From Amycolatopsis nalaikhensis (GTDB taxonomy: Bacteria; Actinomycetota; Actinomycetes; Mycobacteriales; Pseudonocardiaceae), in the NCBI RefSeq assembly GCF_030264295.1, contig NZ_CP127173.1, positions 9,803,501 through 9,867,500 on the forward strand: DNA of 64,000 nt, written 5' to 3'. The translations under genes and the position numbers were made by a program. Below are positions 41,956 to 50,506 of the stretch, one piece after another. Below the pieces are notes generated by a model. The model saw only the letters and a list, made by a program, of their open reading frames with translations, did no database searches and was not told where the DNA came from. The first letter of the stretch is position 1, and every line of letters starts with the position of its first letter.

Positions 41956-43208
41956 GCGTCCTCCTCGACGGTGAAGCCCATCGCCTCGCGGTAGAGCTTC
42001 CAGAAGCCGCGGATCGACGCCTCGGTGACCCGGCTCTCGCTGGAGACCGCCTGGTCACCACCCATCTGGACGGTGGCGAACTCGTCGCCCGCACCGGCGA
42101 TGCCCCGCTGGACGAAGCCGCCGATGGCACCGTCCTCCATCGAGACGTACCCCGCCGGACCGACCAGGTTGGCCTGCTTCATCCGGATGAGCTGCTGTTC
42201 CTCGGTGTCATCGGCGAACCCGAGGTAGGTCCAGTTGAGCCTGGTGGAATCGACACCGGTCGGCAGCACCTGCCGGACCGCGACGGAGTTCTGGATCTGC
42301 TGGAGCACGAACCCCGGCGAAACCGAGAGGATCTGCAGGGTGATGTCGTCGCCGACCTCGCTGAAGCTGTCCACCAGGGACGGGTCCTCGAGCTGGTATT
42401 CGCTGTCGGAGCGGATCTTCTGGCTCTTGTAGTGCTCGCCGGTCTCCGCGTCCCGGTCGATCGCCGACCAGCTCACGTGGTGGCCACCGTTCTCGGAGAC
42501 GATGATGCCGCCCTTCTGGTTCAGCTTGTTGAGCCCGAACGTGGTGAAGAACAGGTGCAGGATGCTGGCGTGGTAGGAGTCCTTGACGTTCTCCACGTAG
42601 AGCTTCCAGTTGTTCGGCAGCATCTGGGTGAAGCGACCCAGCACGACCGGCTTCCGTCCACCGAGGACTCGTTCGATCCGGTCGAGGATCTCCTGCCCGA
42701 GGTACTCCTCGATCTCGGCGACGTCGTTGTCCAGGCTGCCGAAGACCAGGCCGTGGACGGTCGCCAGCCGCAGCCGGCGCGGACCGTGCGCGGCCTTGCA
42801 GAAGTCCTGGCCCATGCCGCCCTTGCCGTTGATGCCCTCCTCGAACGCGACCCCGGTGAGGTCACCCTGGAGGTTGTAGGTCCAGGCGTGGTAGACGCAG
42901 GTGAAGTCCTTGGCGTGCCCGTAGTGCTCCATGGCGATCAGCGAGCCGCGGTGGGCGCAGCGGTTCTCGAAGGCGTAGAGCTGACCGTCGACGTCCCGGG
43001 TCACGAGCACCGGCTGTTCACCGATGAAGGTGGCGCAGAAATCGCCCGGCTCGGCCAGCTCCGCATCGAGGCACAGGTAGCTCCAGAACGGGCCGTGGAA
43101 GATCTTTTCCTGCTCGGCCCGGTAGACGTCCTCGTCCTGGAACACCCAGTACGGCACCTCGGTCAGCGACCGGGGCCAGCTCCGCGGTGACGGTGTCCTG
43201 ACAACCAC
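41952..43208 (-). CDS. tphA2: Terephthalate 1,2-dioxygenase alpha (oxygenase) subunit
   Basis: 418 residues. Rieske ligands C84, H86, C104, H107 (ENRCAHRGSL and FTCVYHAWTY). Mononuclear iron His in NVKDSYHASILHLF (H213 and H218). Start GTG 43208 with GAGAGGAG upstream. Order alpha-beta-PdxA-like-reductase and all four lengths follow the terephthalate systems of Comamonas and Rhodococcus (known family fact). An anthranilate/salicylate-type oxygenase is the main alternative, but those lack the PdxA-like dehydrogenase. The promoter region carries IclR-type palindromes. Confidence 0.85.
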   Translation of the reverse strand: MVVRTPSPRSWPRSLTEVPYWVFQDEDVYRAEQEKIFHGPFWSYLCLDAELAEPGDFCATFIGEQPVLVTRDVDGQLYAFENRCAHRGSLIAMEHYGHAKDFTCVYHAWTYNLQGDLTGVAFEEGINGKGGMGQDFCKAAHGPRRLRLATVHGLVFGSLDNDVAEIEEYLGQEILDRIERVLGGRKPVVLGRFTQMLPNNWKLYVENVKDSYHASILHLFFTTFGLNKLNQKGGIIVSENGGHHVSWSAIDRDAETGEHYKSQKIRSDSEYQLEDPSLVDSFSEVGDDITLQILSVSPGFVLQQIQNSVAVRQVLPTGVDSTRLNWTYLGFADDTEEQQLIRMKQANLVGPAGYVSMEDGAIGGFVQRGIAGAGDEFATVQMGGDQAVSSESRVTEASIRGFWKLYREAMGFTVEEDA

Positions 43209-43221
43209 GACACTCCTCTCT

Positions 43222-43257
43222 TGTTCGAATAACGAACACATGTCTATAATCCGAACA
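43222..43257. promoter_or_regulatory. Two IclR-type operator sites between tphR and tphA2
   Basis: Site 1 (43222-43238) is a perfect palindrome TGTTCG-AATAA-CGAACA, very close to the GTTCG-N5-CGAAC pattern bound by PcaR/PcaU-type IclR regulators. Site 2 (43241-43257) keeps TGT and the right arm CCGAACA but has a poor left half. Centres are 19 bases apart, about two helical turns. They lie in the divergent promoter gap. Confidence 0.65.
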
Positions 43258-43305
43258 CCGGTAGTAGAGTCGCCGCTGTCCGCGATGTCAAGGAAAGATG
43301 TGCGC

Positions 43306-44055
43306 ATGACCGCAGAGGTGATGGCAGGACTGGCCAAAGGACTCGCAGTGCTGGAGGCGTTCGGCGCGTCATCGCCGCGGTTGACGATCAGCGACGCCGC
43401 TCGCGCCACCGGCCTGAGCCGGGCAGCGGCCCGGCGCTGCCTGATGACCTTGACGGACCTCGGATACGTCACGTTCGACGGCAAGTTCTTCGCCCCCACA
43501 CCACGGGTACTGCGCCTCGGCGCGACCTACGGCGAGTCCGTCCAGCTGCCCCAGCTAGCCCGGCCGCACCTCACCGCCGTCCGCGACGCGGTGGACGAGT
43601 CAGCGTCGCTCGCGGTCCTCTCGGCGGGCGAATCGCTCTTCATCGCGCGCAGCGAGGGCACGCGCATCGTCAACACCGGCGTACGCGTTGGGGCTCGGGT
43701 GCCGCTCTACGCCTCGGCTACCGGACGCGTCCTCCTCGCGGGCCTCGCCGACGACGAGCTGACCGAGTACCTCGACTCCGGCGATTTCCCAGCACGTACA
43801 CCGAAAACGCCGGTGACCGCAGATGCCGTCAAGCGACGCGTCGAGCACGCTCGCGCCGAAGGCGTGGCGATCAGCGAGGAGGAGCTCGAGCTGGGACTGA
43901 TCTCCATCGCGGTACCGGTCACCGACCCGGCCGGCCGAGTCGTCGCCGCGATGTCGGTGAGCGCGTCGGCCGCCCGGGTCTCCGTCGACGAGCTGCGGAC
44001 CCGGTTCGGGCCGATCATGCAGCGGCAGGCGAACCTGCTCGGCCGCCAGCTCTGA
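43306..44055 (+). CDS. tphR: IclR-family regulator, probable terephthalate activator
   Basis: 249 residues. N-terminal winged helix with VMAGLAKGLAVLEAFGASSP, TISDAARATGLSRAAARRCL and LGYVTFDGKFFAPTPRVLRL, then the GAF-like IclR ligand domain with RVGARVPLYASATGRVLLAG and ELGLISIAVPVTDPAGRVVA. This is the PcaR/PobR-type subgroup used for aromatic acids. ATG 43306 follows AGGAAAG; ATG 43285 is an alternative. Divergent from tphA2 with palindromic sites between, as for TphR in known operons. Confidence 0.85.
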   Translation: MTAEVMAGLAKGLAVLEAFGASSPRLTISDAARATGLSRAAARRCLMTLTDLGYVTFDGKFFAPTPRVLRLGATYGESVQLPQLARPHLTAVRDAVDESASLAVLSAGESLFIARSEGTRIVNTGVRVGARVPLYASATGRVLLAGLADDELTEYLDSGDFPARTPKTPVTADAVKRRVEHARAEGVAISEEELELGLISIAVPVTDPAGRVVAAMSVSASAARVSVDELRTRFGPIMQRQANLLGRQL

Positions 44056-44088
44056 CCAGGTCGACGACGTGGGCTTGTCCCGGGCAGG

Positions 44089-45462
44089 TCATGGTGAGAG
44101 TTCTTCGAGAACCTTGTTCCTGGTTTCGACCGCGAACAGGATGGTGACGATGCCGCCGACGAGGGCGACCGCCGCGAAGGCGGAGAACACGTAGCGGATG
44201 CCGAGGTCCGCCACGATCCAGCCGACCAGCAGCGGGCCGACGGAGGAACCGGCGCGCAGCCACGCGCTGCCGAAGCCGGTGCCGATCGCGCGCAGCCGCG
44301 TGGGGTACAGCTCGGCGGAATAAAGGTAGAGCGAGAACGAAATCGTCTGCAGGATCGCGTAAGCGAGGGTGGCCATGATCAAGACCTGGATCGCTGACGT
44401 CGCGCCGGAGACGGTGAGCGCGACCAGTGGGACGATCGCGAGCAGGAATGCCCACGAGTACCAGCGTTTCCGGCCGACCCGGTCGATCAGCAGCGCGCAG
44501 GCCACCGAGGCCAGCACACCCACGCCGGAAGTGACCCAGCCGTAGGCCAGGCTGGTTTGCAGCGGCAGGTGGAACAGCTGCTTGTAGAGGGTGGGCAGCC
44601 AGGTGACCAGCCCGTTGTTGACCAGGTACACCGTCGCCCACAGCACCCAGATCATCAAGGTGCGCCCGCGGTAGATGCCCTGGAACAGTTCGCGCCAGTC
44701 CGAACGGGTCTTCACCTTCGGGCCGACGGGACGGATCACGGGCTCGGTCAGGACGTGCCCCTGCTTCACGGCCTCGTTCTCGAGCATCGACACGACCTTG
44801 TCGGCCTTCTCGACGCGGCCCTTGGCGGCCAGCCAGCGCGGCGATTCCGGCATCAGCAGGCGCAGCGGGATGGTCAGCACGGCGGGGACGAGCCCGACGA
44901 CGAACAGGGCGCGCCAACCGTAGACGGGCACGAGGAAGTAGCCCGCGATACCGGCGAACATCAGCCCGACGGGGAAGATGACTTCGTAGAGCAGGAAGAA
45001 CCGGCCGCGCTTGCGGGCGCCGATGAACTCGTTGATGTAGGCGCTGGCCACGGGCACCTCACCGCCGGTGCCGATGCCCTGCAGGAACCGGAAGATCAGG
45101 ATCGACGTGCCGCTCCAGGCGAACAGGCAGGCGATGTCCATCGAGACGAACAGGACGATCGTGATCAGCAGGGTGTTCATCCGGCCGGACTTCTCGGCGA
45201 TCCAGCCGAAGGTGACCGCGCCGATGAGCTGGCCGACGTAGCCGGCGGAGAGGATGGCGCCGACCTGGGCCGGGCCGAGGTGCCATTCGGTGACCAGCTG
45301 GGGCATCGCGAAGGCGATGACCAGCACGGTGTAGGCGTCGAAGAAGGTCGCCGAGCCGATGATGACGCGGATCAGCAGGAGCCGTCGGGTGATCGGGAGC
45401 CGCTCGAGACGGGCGACCAGGGCCGCGGTCGCGGTCCCTCCGCCTGCAGCAATGGTGGTCAT
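44089..45462 (-). CDS. MFS transporter (sugar-porter/organic-acid type)
   Basis: 457 residues, 12 helices. Segment 1 SATFFDAYTVLVIAFAMPQL; motif A FGWIAEKSGRMNTLLI; RFLQGIGTGGEVPVASAYIN in segment 4; RLLMPESPRWLAAKGRVEKA in the central loop; AELYPTRLRAIGTGFGSAWL late. These fit the metabolite:H+ symporter group. A GAGG site precedes ATG 45462. It follows a DHDPS-family gene in the same direction and probably imports that enzyme's substrate precursor, under the LacI regulator. Confidence 0.85.
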   Translation of the reverse strand: MTTIAAGGGTATAALVARLERLPITRRLLLIRVIIGSATFFDAYTVLVIAFAMPQLVTEWHLGPAQVGAILSAGYVGQLIGAVTFGWIAEKSGRMNTLLITIVLFVSMDIACLFAWSGTSILIFRFLQGIGTGGEVPVASAYINEFIGARKRGRFFLLYEVIFPVGLMFAGIAGYFLVPVYGWRALFVVGLVPAVLTIPLRLLMPESPRWLAAKGRVEKADKVVSMLENEAVKQGHVLTEPVIRPVGPKVKTRSDWRELFQGIYRGRTLMIWVLWATVYLVNNGLVTWLPTLYKQLFHLPLQTSLAYGWVTSGVGVLASVACALLIDRVGRKRWYSWAFLLAIVPLVALTVSGATSAIQVLIMATLAYAILQTISFSLYLYSAELYPTRLRAIGTGFGSAWLRAGSSVGPLLVGWIVADLGIRYVFSAFAAVALVGGIVTILFAVETRNKVLEELSP

Positions 45463-45526
45463 GGGTTCGTTCCTCGCTCTCCGCCTCGTCGCGGAGTCCT
45501 TTCGGGACTGCATTGTCACCGGATCG

Positions 45527-45555
45527 CGGGGCGGCAGCGGGGTGCCGCCGCCCCG
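45527..45555 (-). terminator. Hairpin between the DHDPS-family and MFS genes
   Basis: GGCGGCA / TGCCGCC core stem, extended by CGGGG / CCCCG with a small bulge, 8 bases past the DHDPS-family stop on the minus strand. Likely reduces readthrough into the transporter gene. Confidence 0.4.
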
Positions 45556-45563
45556 ATCGACGG

Positions 45564-46493
45564 TCAGAGGAGTTCGGCGGCCTTGAGCGCGAGGACGATC
45601 TCCTCTTCGGCCTCGGCCGACAGGTCGATCAGCGGGGACCGCACCGTGGCGTTCGGCAGGACGCCGCGGGCCTTGAGGCCGAGCTTGAGCGCCACGGTGC
45701 CCTCCATGTGCGAACCGCGGTGGTAGACGGCCTTGGTCACCGGCAGCAGCCGGTCGTGGACCGCGCGGGCGGCCGGGTAGTCCCGTGCCTTGCCCGCGGC
45801 GATCAGCTCCAGCAGCGGCTCGGGAGCCAGACCGCCGTAGCCGACCAGCAGGCCGTCGACGTCGAACATCGTGTGCAGCAGGTACTCGTCGTGGCAGGAG
45901 AGGATCTGCAGGTCCGGGTGTTCCGCGCGCAGCACGGGGATCTCGGTGTCCCAGCGGCGCATGTTGCGGACGCCGTTCTTGGTGGCGAACACGCCCGGCT
46001 GCGCCGCGATCTCCAGCTGGGTCGCCAGGTCGTAGCTCGCCTTCGTGACGTCCGGGTACTGGAACAGGATCAGGGGCAGCCCCGAGGTTTCGAAGATCGC
46101 CCGGTAGCGGTCCTGGGGCGCGCCGGCCTGGAAGCCGAACCGCAGCCAGCCGTGGGAGGGGTAGACCAGCCCGGCGGACGCGCCGGCGTGCACCGCGCGC
46201 ACCGCTTCCTCCGCGGCGACGGCCGTGCCCTCGCCGGTGATGCCGGCGATGATCGGGACCGTGCCGCCGACCGCCTCGACCAGGGTGCGGATGGTGGCGA
46301 CCTGCTCGTCCTGGGTCAGGAAGGTGCCCTCCCCCGCGTGGCCGAGGCAGACCAGGCCCTTCACCCCTTCGAACCCGGCCAGCCACTTCCCGTAGGACGC
46401 GAGAGCCGCGTGGTCCACCGCACCTTCGACGGTGAACGGCGTAACGGGGGCGGGCACCAGCCCGCGCAGGTCGAGGGTGTGTTCGGAGGACAT
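45564..46493 (-). CDS. Dihydrodipicolinate-synthase-family lyase
   Basis: 309 residues, TIM-barrel aldolase of the DapA/NAL family. GLVPAPVTPFTVEGAVDHAA at the N-terminus, GLVCLGHAGEGTFLTQDE (GxxGE, where GTTGE is usual), LPLILFQYPDV with the Tyr position, and ATKNGVRN with the Schiff-base Lys. Lys biosynthesis is unlikely because of the neighbours: an MFS importer and a LacI regulator. A catabolic keto-acid lyase (sugar acids, hydroxyproline or aromatic aldol products) is more probable. ATG 46493 is taken; TTG 46499 is in frame. Confidence 0.82.
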   Translation of the reverse strand: MSSEHTLDLRGLVPAPVTPFTVEGAVDHAALASYGKWLAGFEGVKGLVCLGHAGEGTFLTQDEQVATIRTLVEAVGGTVPIIAGITGEGTAVAAEEAVRAVHAGASAGLVYPSHGWLRFGFQAGAPQDRYRAIFETSGLPLILFQYPDVTKASYDLATQLEIAAQPGVFATKNGVRNMRRWDTEIPVLRAEHPDLQILSCHDEYLLHTMFDVDGLLVGYGGLAPEPLLELIAAGKARDYPAARAVHDRLLPVTKAVYHRGSHMEGTVALKLGLKARGVLPNATVRSPLIDLSAEAEEEIVLALKAAELL

Positions 46494-46517
46494 TCGCAAG
46501 CCTTTCTCGACGGATCT

Positions 46518-46541
46518 GGGAACGTTCGCGGGAACGTTCCC
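46518..46541. promoter_or_regulatory. LacI-type operator (tandem GGGAACGTTC, second copy palindromic)
   Basis: GGGAACGTTCCC at 46530-46541 is a perfect 12-bp palindrome with the central CG typical of LacI-family operators. A partial copy GGGAACGTTCG begins 12 bases earlier (46518). It lies between the DHDPS-family gene and the divergent LacI gene. Confidence 0.65.
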
Positions 46542-46614
46542 ATACGATGCGCTCCATGACCTTAGCCGTCAACCCCTCCCCGGAAAATGACCCTGCGACC
46601 AGTAGCCTGAACCC

Positions 46615-47601
46615 GTGGTGACCATCCTCGACGTCGCACGGGCCGCGGGCGTCAGCAAGTCCACCGTGTCCCGCGTGCTCGACGAACGGCTCCCCCGCTC
46701 CAACAGCGAGACCGCCCAGCGCGTCCGCCAGGTCGCCGCCGAACTCGGCTACGTCCGCGACCCGCTCGCCGCCGGCATGCGCCGCGCCGGCACCAGTACC
46801 GTCGGGGTGATCGTCCCCCGGCTCACCGACACCGTCATGGCGATGCTCTACGAGCAAATCGCCGCCACGGCGGCCAGCCGCGGTCTCTTCGCCGTCGTGG
46901 CCACGACCGAAGACGACCCCGCGACCGAGCGGTTCGCCGTCCAGACGCTCGTCCGCCGCCGCGTCGACGGGCTCGTCCTCACCACCGCGAGACTCGACGT
47001 CCCGACCGCGCAAGGCGTCCCGCACGCCCTCGCGCTGCGCACCGACGGCATCGGCCCCGCCGCCATCGGCGACGACAACCTCGGCGCCCGGCTGGCCGTC
47101 CGCCACCTCATCGACCTCGGCCACCGCAGGATCGGCCTGGTCGGCGGCCCCGGCTACGCCTCGAGCGCCCGCGGCCGGCTCGACGGTTACCGCGAAGGCC
47201 TCTCCGAAGCAGGTGTCACCGTCGACGACTCCCTGATCACCGGCGACTCGTTCTCCATGAAATCCGGCGAACTCGCCGGCCGGGCGCTGCTCGACCGCGC
47301 CGACCGGCCCACCGCCATCTTCGCCGTCAACGACAACACCGCGATCGGGGTCATGGCCGCCGCCCACGCCCTCGGCCTCCGCATCCCCGAAGACCTGTCC
47401 CTGGTCGGCTACAACGACATCCCGGTCGTCAGCAGCCTGCCCGTCCCGCTCACGACCGTGCGCGTCCCCTTCGCCCAGATCGCCACGACTGCCTTGGATC
47501 TGCTGCAGGAGGCCGGAAACGATCGCGCCGCCCGCACGGTGGTGACGCCACCCACCCTCATCTCGCGCGCATCCACCGGCACTGCCCCGGCTCGCCCCTG
47601 A
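46615..47601 (+). CDS. LacI-family transcriptional repressor
   Basis: 328 residues. DNA-binding head ILDVARAAGVSKSTVSRVLD (residues 4-23), hinge about 48-60, then a periplasmic-binding-like sugar or acid binding core with VGVIVPRLTDTVMAMLYEQI, RRRVDGLVL, HLIDLGHRRIGLVGGP and IFAVNDNTAIGVMAAAHALG. GTG 46615 gives the standard start one residue before the helix. Divergent from the lyase-transporter operon and next to its palindrome. Confidence 0.92.
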   Translation: MVTILDVARAAGVSKSTVSRVLDERLPRSNSETAQRVRQVAAELGYVRDPLAAGMRRAGTSTVGVIVPRLTDTVMAMLYEQIAATAASRGLFAVVATTEDDPATERFAVQTLVRRRVDGLVLTTARLDVPTAQGVPHALALRTDGIGPAAIGDDNLGARLAVRHLIDLGHRRIGLVGGPGYASSARGRLDGYREGLSEAGVTVDDSLITGDSFSMKSGELAGRALLDRADRPTAIFAVNDNTAIGVMAAAHALGLRIPEDLSLVGYNDIPVVSSLPVPLTTVRVPFAQIATTALDLLQEAGNDRAARTVVTPPTLISRASTGTAPARP

Positions 47602-47658
47602 AGAGCACTGTGAGCGGCTCCCCGGCCTGGATCAAGTCGACGGCCCCACCCACCGCCG

Positions 47659-48525
47659 TCACGCCGTGGTGAACCCTTCGCGCCACGACGGGCGCGTCGG
47701 TACCCAGCCAAGCTCGTGGCGTGCCCGGCTGTTGTCGGCACCCCGCGCCCAACCCGTCCGCTCCCCCTCGGCACGAGCGGGCTCCGGCGCTCCCACAGCG
47801 GCGCAGAACACCGGGACCCACTCGTAACCGGGCGCGGGCTCGTCATCGCAGACGTTGACCGCGCCAGCGGGCCAGTCCAAGGCGGACACGGCGGCCGACG
47901 CGGCGTCGTCGACGTGCACGAAGCTGGAGACGTCGGCGTTGGCCGGAAGCTGTCCGGCCTGAGCCAGCTGCGCCATCAAGGCACCGCGCTCGTACCAGGT
48001 GCCCGGCCCGTAGAGCGTGCCGTAGCGCAGCACCACCCACTCGGGCAGCTCGGCGACGGCCGTCTCCAGCGCCGCGACGGCTTCGACCGTGGCGACACGC
48101 TCGGGTGCGCCCCGCAGGTCCAGCGGGGTGTCCTCGGTGGCCGGCTCCGCACCGGGCGCGTAGGCCCACGCGATGCTCTGCGCGATGACCCGCCGCACTC
48201 CGGCCGCGCGGGCGGCGTCGACGAGGTTGCGGGTGCCGACCACCCGCAGCTTCGCGTTGGCCGCCCGGTCCCCGGCACCGAGGTCGGTCAGCTGGTGCAT
48301 CACCACGTCAGGACGGGCGGCCCGCACCGCCTGGGCGAGCGCCTCGGCGTCGTAGACGTCCCCGACGACGGCGCCCGCACCGAGCGCTTTGATCCTGGCG
48401 GCCGAATCCTCGCTGCGGGTCAGCCCCACGACCTCGTGACCCCGGCCGAGAAGGGCAGGCACCACCCGGCGCCCGATCGCGCCGGACGCACCGGCGAGGA
48501 AGATCCGCATCACGGGTTCAGTCAT
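47659..48525 (-). CDS. NAD-dependent epimerase/dehydratase-family protein
   Basis: 288 residues, extended SDR. Rossmann loop RIFLAGASGAIGRRVVPALL (residues 7-26), GDVYDAEALAQAV, WVVLRYGTLYGPGTWYERGA with the Tyr-Gly-x2-Tyr-Gly type segment, and VSSFVHVDDAASAAVSALDW. The usual Tyr-x3-Lys pair is not clear (SIAWAYAPG takes its place), which is common in this 'nucleoside-diphosphate-sugar epimerase-like' group of unknown substrate. Divergent from the TetR gene. Confidence 0.8.
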   Translation of the reverse strand: MTEPVMRIFLAGASGAIGRRVVPALLGRGHEVVGLTRSEDSAARIKALGAGAVVGDVYDAEALAQAVRAARPDVVMHQLTDLGAGDRAANAKLRVVGTRNLVDAARAAGVRRVIAQSIAWAYAPGAEPATEDTPLDLRGAPERVATVEAVAALETAVAELPEWVVLRYGTLYGPGTWYERGALMAQLAQAGQLPANADVSSFVHVDDAASAAVSALDWPAGAVNVCDDEPAPGYEWVPVFCAAVGAPEPARAEGERTGWARGADNSRARHELGWVPTRPSWREGFTTA

Positions 48526-48655
48526 GCCTTCACGCTAGAGAAACCCGGCGGTGACTGAGTGGTCCACTTCCGGGCTGTCCCGGTGGACCAGTCGACCGGG
48601 CGAGCGTCACTTGCGAGCGGACCGTGCCGGGCGTCGGCCACCCCGGAAACGGCAG

Positions 48656-48674
48656 GTTAGCAACCGCTTACAAT
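48656..48674 (+). promoter_or_regulatory. Candidate promoter and operator for the TetR gene
   Basis: Imperfect repeat GTTAGC-AACC-GCTTAC (48656-48671) runs into a good -10 box TACAAT (48669-48674). A repressor bound here would block the promoter. No convincing -35 box. Confidence 0.35.
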
Positions 48675-48739
48675 GGCGTCGGCGGCGACCGTCGTCGCGG
48701 GTGGCCGGGTTGACTCGGGTTGTCTGGGAGGATCAGCGG

Positions 48740-49369
48740 ATGACGATGTCGCTCTCGGCGGAACTGTGGCCCGATGTGCAGCCTGAGACCGCTCGGCGGC
48801 TCATGCTCGCCGGGGTGGAAGCCTTCGCCCAACGCGGCTACCACGCCACCACCACCCGGGACATCGCCGGAGCGGCCGGGATGAGTCCCGCCGCCCTCTA
48901 CGTGCACTTTCCCTCCAAGGCCGCCCTGCTCTTCGCCATCAGCCGGTACGGGCACGAGCAGACCCTGGCCCTCGTCGAGAACGTCGTCGCCAAGGAGTCC
49001 GATCCCGTCGCGCGGATCCGGCTCATCGTCGAGGACTTCGTCGCCTGGCACGCTCGGCGGCACACCGTCGCCCGGGTCGTCCAGTACGAGCTGCAGGCCC
49101 TGCCCGAGGAGGAGTTCGAGGTGGTCGCCGAGCTGCGGCGGCGCATCGAACGGATCGTGCGGGAGGTCATCGCCGACGGCGTCGCCGACGGCGTCTTCAC
49201 CGTCTCCGACCCGCACATCTCCGCCCGCGCCGTGCTCTCCCTCGGCGTCGACGTCGCCCGGTGGTACTCCGAGCGCGCCCGGCAGACGCCGACCGCGCTC
49301 GGCAAGGAGTACGGCGAGCTCGTGCTCCGGATGCTGGGCGCCGCCACTGAGACCCAGGTCACAGACTAA
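48740..49369 (+). CDS. TetR-family transcriptional regulator
   Basis: 209 residues. N-terminal HTH: LMLAGVEAFAQRGYHATTTR, DIAGAAGMSPAALYVHFPSK, AALLFAISRYGHEQ. The C-terminal helical ligand domain (about 70-205) has RLIVEDFVAWHARRHTVARV and ALPEEEFEVVAELRRRIERI, reminiscent of regulators of acyl-CoA metabolism. GGAGGA lies before ATG 48740. It probably controls itself and the divergent epimerase-like gene; ligand unknown. Confidence 0.88.
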   Translation: MTMSLSAELWPDVQPETARRLMLAGVEAFAQRGYHATTTRDIAGAAGMSPAALYVHFPSKAALLFAISRYGHEQTLALVENVVAKESDPVARIRLIVEDFVAWHARRHTVARVVQYELQALPEEEFEVVAELRRRIERIVREVIADGVADGVFTVSDPHISARAVLSLGVDVARWYSERARQTPTALGKEYGELVLRMLGAATETQVTD

Positions 49370-49382
49370 GCAGTCGTTCAAC

Positions 49383-49409
49383 GATAGCGGACAGTCCTTG
49401 ACCGCTATC
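49383..49409. promoter_or_regulatory. 27-bp palindromic operator upstream of the AlkZ-like gene
   Basis: Perfect 8-bp arms GATAGCGG (49383-49390) and CCGCTATC (49402-49409) around ACAGTCCTTGA. Twenty of 27 positions are identical to the palindrome at 51478-51504 in front of the WYL regulator, so both are probably sites of that protein. It ends 17 bases before the ATG at 49427. Confidence 0.65.
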
Positions 49410-49426
49410 TCTGGCACCGTGGGCTC

Positions 49427-50506
49427 ATGCACCCCGTCCTGGACACGCGCGCGCTCAACCGCGCGACGCTCGCCCGGCAGCTCCTGCTCGACCGCGCCGA
49501 CCTGCCCGCGCACGACGCCGTCGCGCACCTCTGCGGCCTGCAAGCCCAGGAACCTCAGGAGCCGTTCACCGGCCTGTGGTCTCGGCTGCGCGCGTTCGAC
49601 CCGGCGGTGCTCTCGGACCTGCTGACCGGGCGGCGCGTCGTGCGGACGCACCTCATGCGCCGGACCGTCCACCTGCTCACCGCCGACGACGTCCTCGCGT
49701 GGCGGGCGCGGTTCGACACCATGCTGCGCCAGCGCGTCCTCGGCACCTACCGCCGCGAACTCGACGGCGTGGACCTCGACGAACTCGCCGCCGCGGGCCG
49801 CGCCGTGCTGGCGGACGGCGAGCCGCGCTCGATGGGCGAGATCGCGCGGGCCGTCGCCGACCGCTGGCCCGAGCCCGGCCCGCGGCCCCTCGGCGAAATG
49901 CTGATCGCCGCGCTCATCCCGTCGGCTCAGCTGCCGCCGCGCGGGCTGTGGCGCACCAAGGCGGGCGTGCGCACCCTCCCGCTGGCGGACTGGCTCGGCC
50001 GCGACGTCGACCCGGCGCCCGACGACCGGGCGCTGGTGCGGCGCTACCTGGCCGCGTTCGGCCCCGCGGCGACCGCGGACATCCGGGCCTGGAGCGGCCT
50101 GACCGGACTCCCGGCCACGGTGAAGGCCCTGCGCGACGAACTCATGTTCTTCCGCGACGAACGCGGCCGCGAACTGCTCGACCTGCCGGACGCGCCGCGG
50201 CCCGACCCGGAAACGCCCGCCCCGCCCCGGTTCCTGCCCGCGTTCGACAACGCGATCCTCGGCTACGACGACCGCACCCGGATCATCGACGACGCCCACC
50301 GCGGCCTGTCGGTCGCGGGCGAGCGGGTGCTGCTGGTGGACGGCCGCGTGTCGGCCACCTGGACGGTCGACGCCGGAACCGTTGTGGTCACCCCGCTGCG
50401 ACGGCTTCCGAAGGCCGATCGCGCGGCCGTCGAAGAGGAGGGCGGCGCGCTGGCGTCGTTCCTGTCCGACGGCGAAAGCGACGGCGTGCACGTGAAAGCG
50501 CCCTAA
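49427..50506 (+). CDS. AlkZ-like DNA glycosylase (HTH_42 winged-helix family)
   Basis: 359 residues. The family has three winged helices and removes bulky or cross-linked bases. Catalytic Q-x-Q motif Q39-A-Q41 in HLCGLQAQEPQEPFTGLWSR lies at almost the same residue numbers as in Streptomyces AlkZ. Other blocks are RTHLMRRTVHLLTADDVLAW, LPPRGLWRTKAG, FLPAFDNAILGYDDRTRIID and VSATWTVD near the end. In Streptomyces AlkZ protects against azinomycin cross-links; distant paralogues have broader or unknown roles. Convergent with the WYL gene (4-base overlap) and preceded by the shared palindrome. Confidence 0.82.
   Translation: MHPVLDTRALNRATLARQLLLDRADLPAHDAVAHLCGLQAQEPQEPFTGLWSRLRAFDPAVLSDLLTGRRVVRTHLMRRTVHLLTADDVLAWRARFDTMLRQRVLGTYRRELDGVDLDELAAAGRAVLADGEPRSMGEIARAVADRWPEPGPRPLGEMLIAALIPSAQLPPRGLWRTKAGVRTLPLADWLGRDVDPAPDDRALVRRYLAAFGPAATADIRAWSGLTGLPATVKALRDELMFFRDERGRELLDLPDAPRPDPETPAPPRFLPAFDNAILGYDDRTRIIDDAHRGLSVAGERVLLVDGRVSATWTVDAGTVVVTPLRRLPKADRAAVEEEGGALASFLSDGESDGVHVKAP

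Noticed and set aside
44089..47367. Single 1092-codon minus-strand frame spanning transporter, lyase and regulator
   Set aside because: Only its last 457 codons are MFS. The rest is out of frame with the DHDPS-family gene and antisense to the LacI gene.
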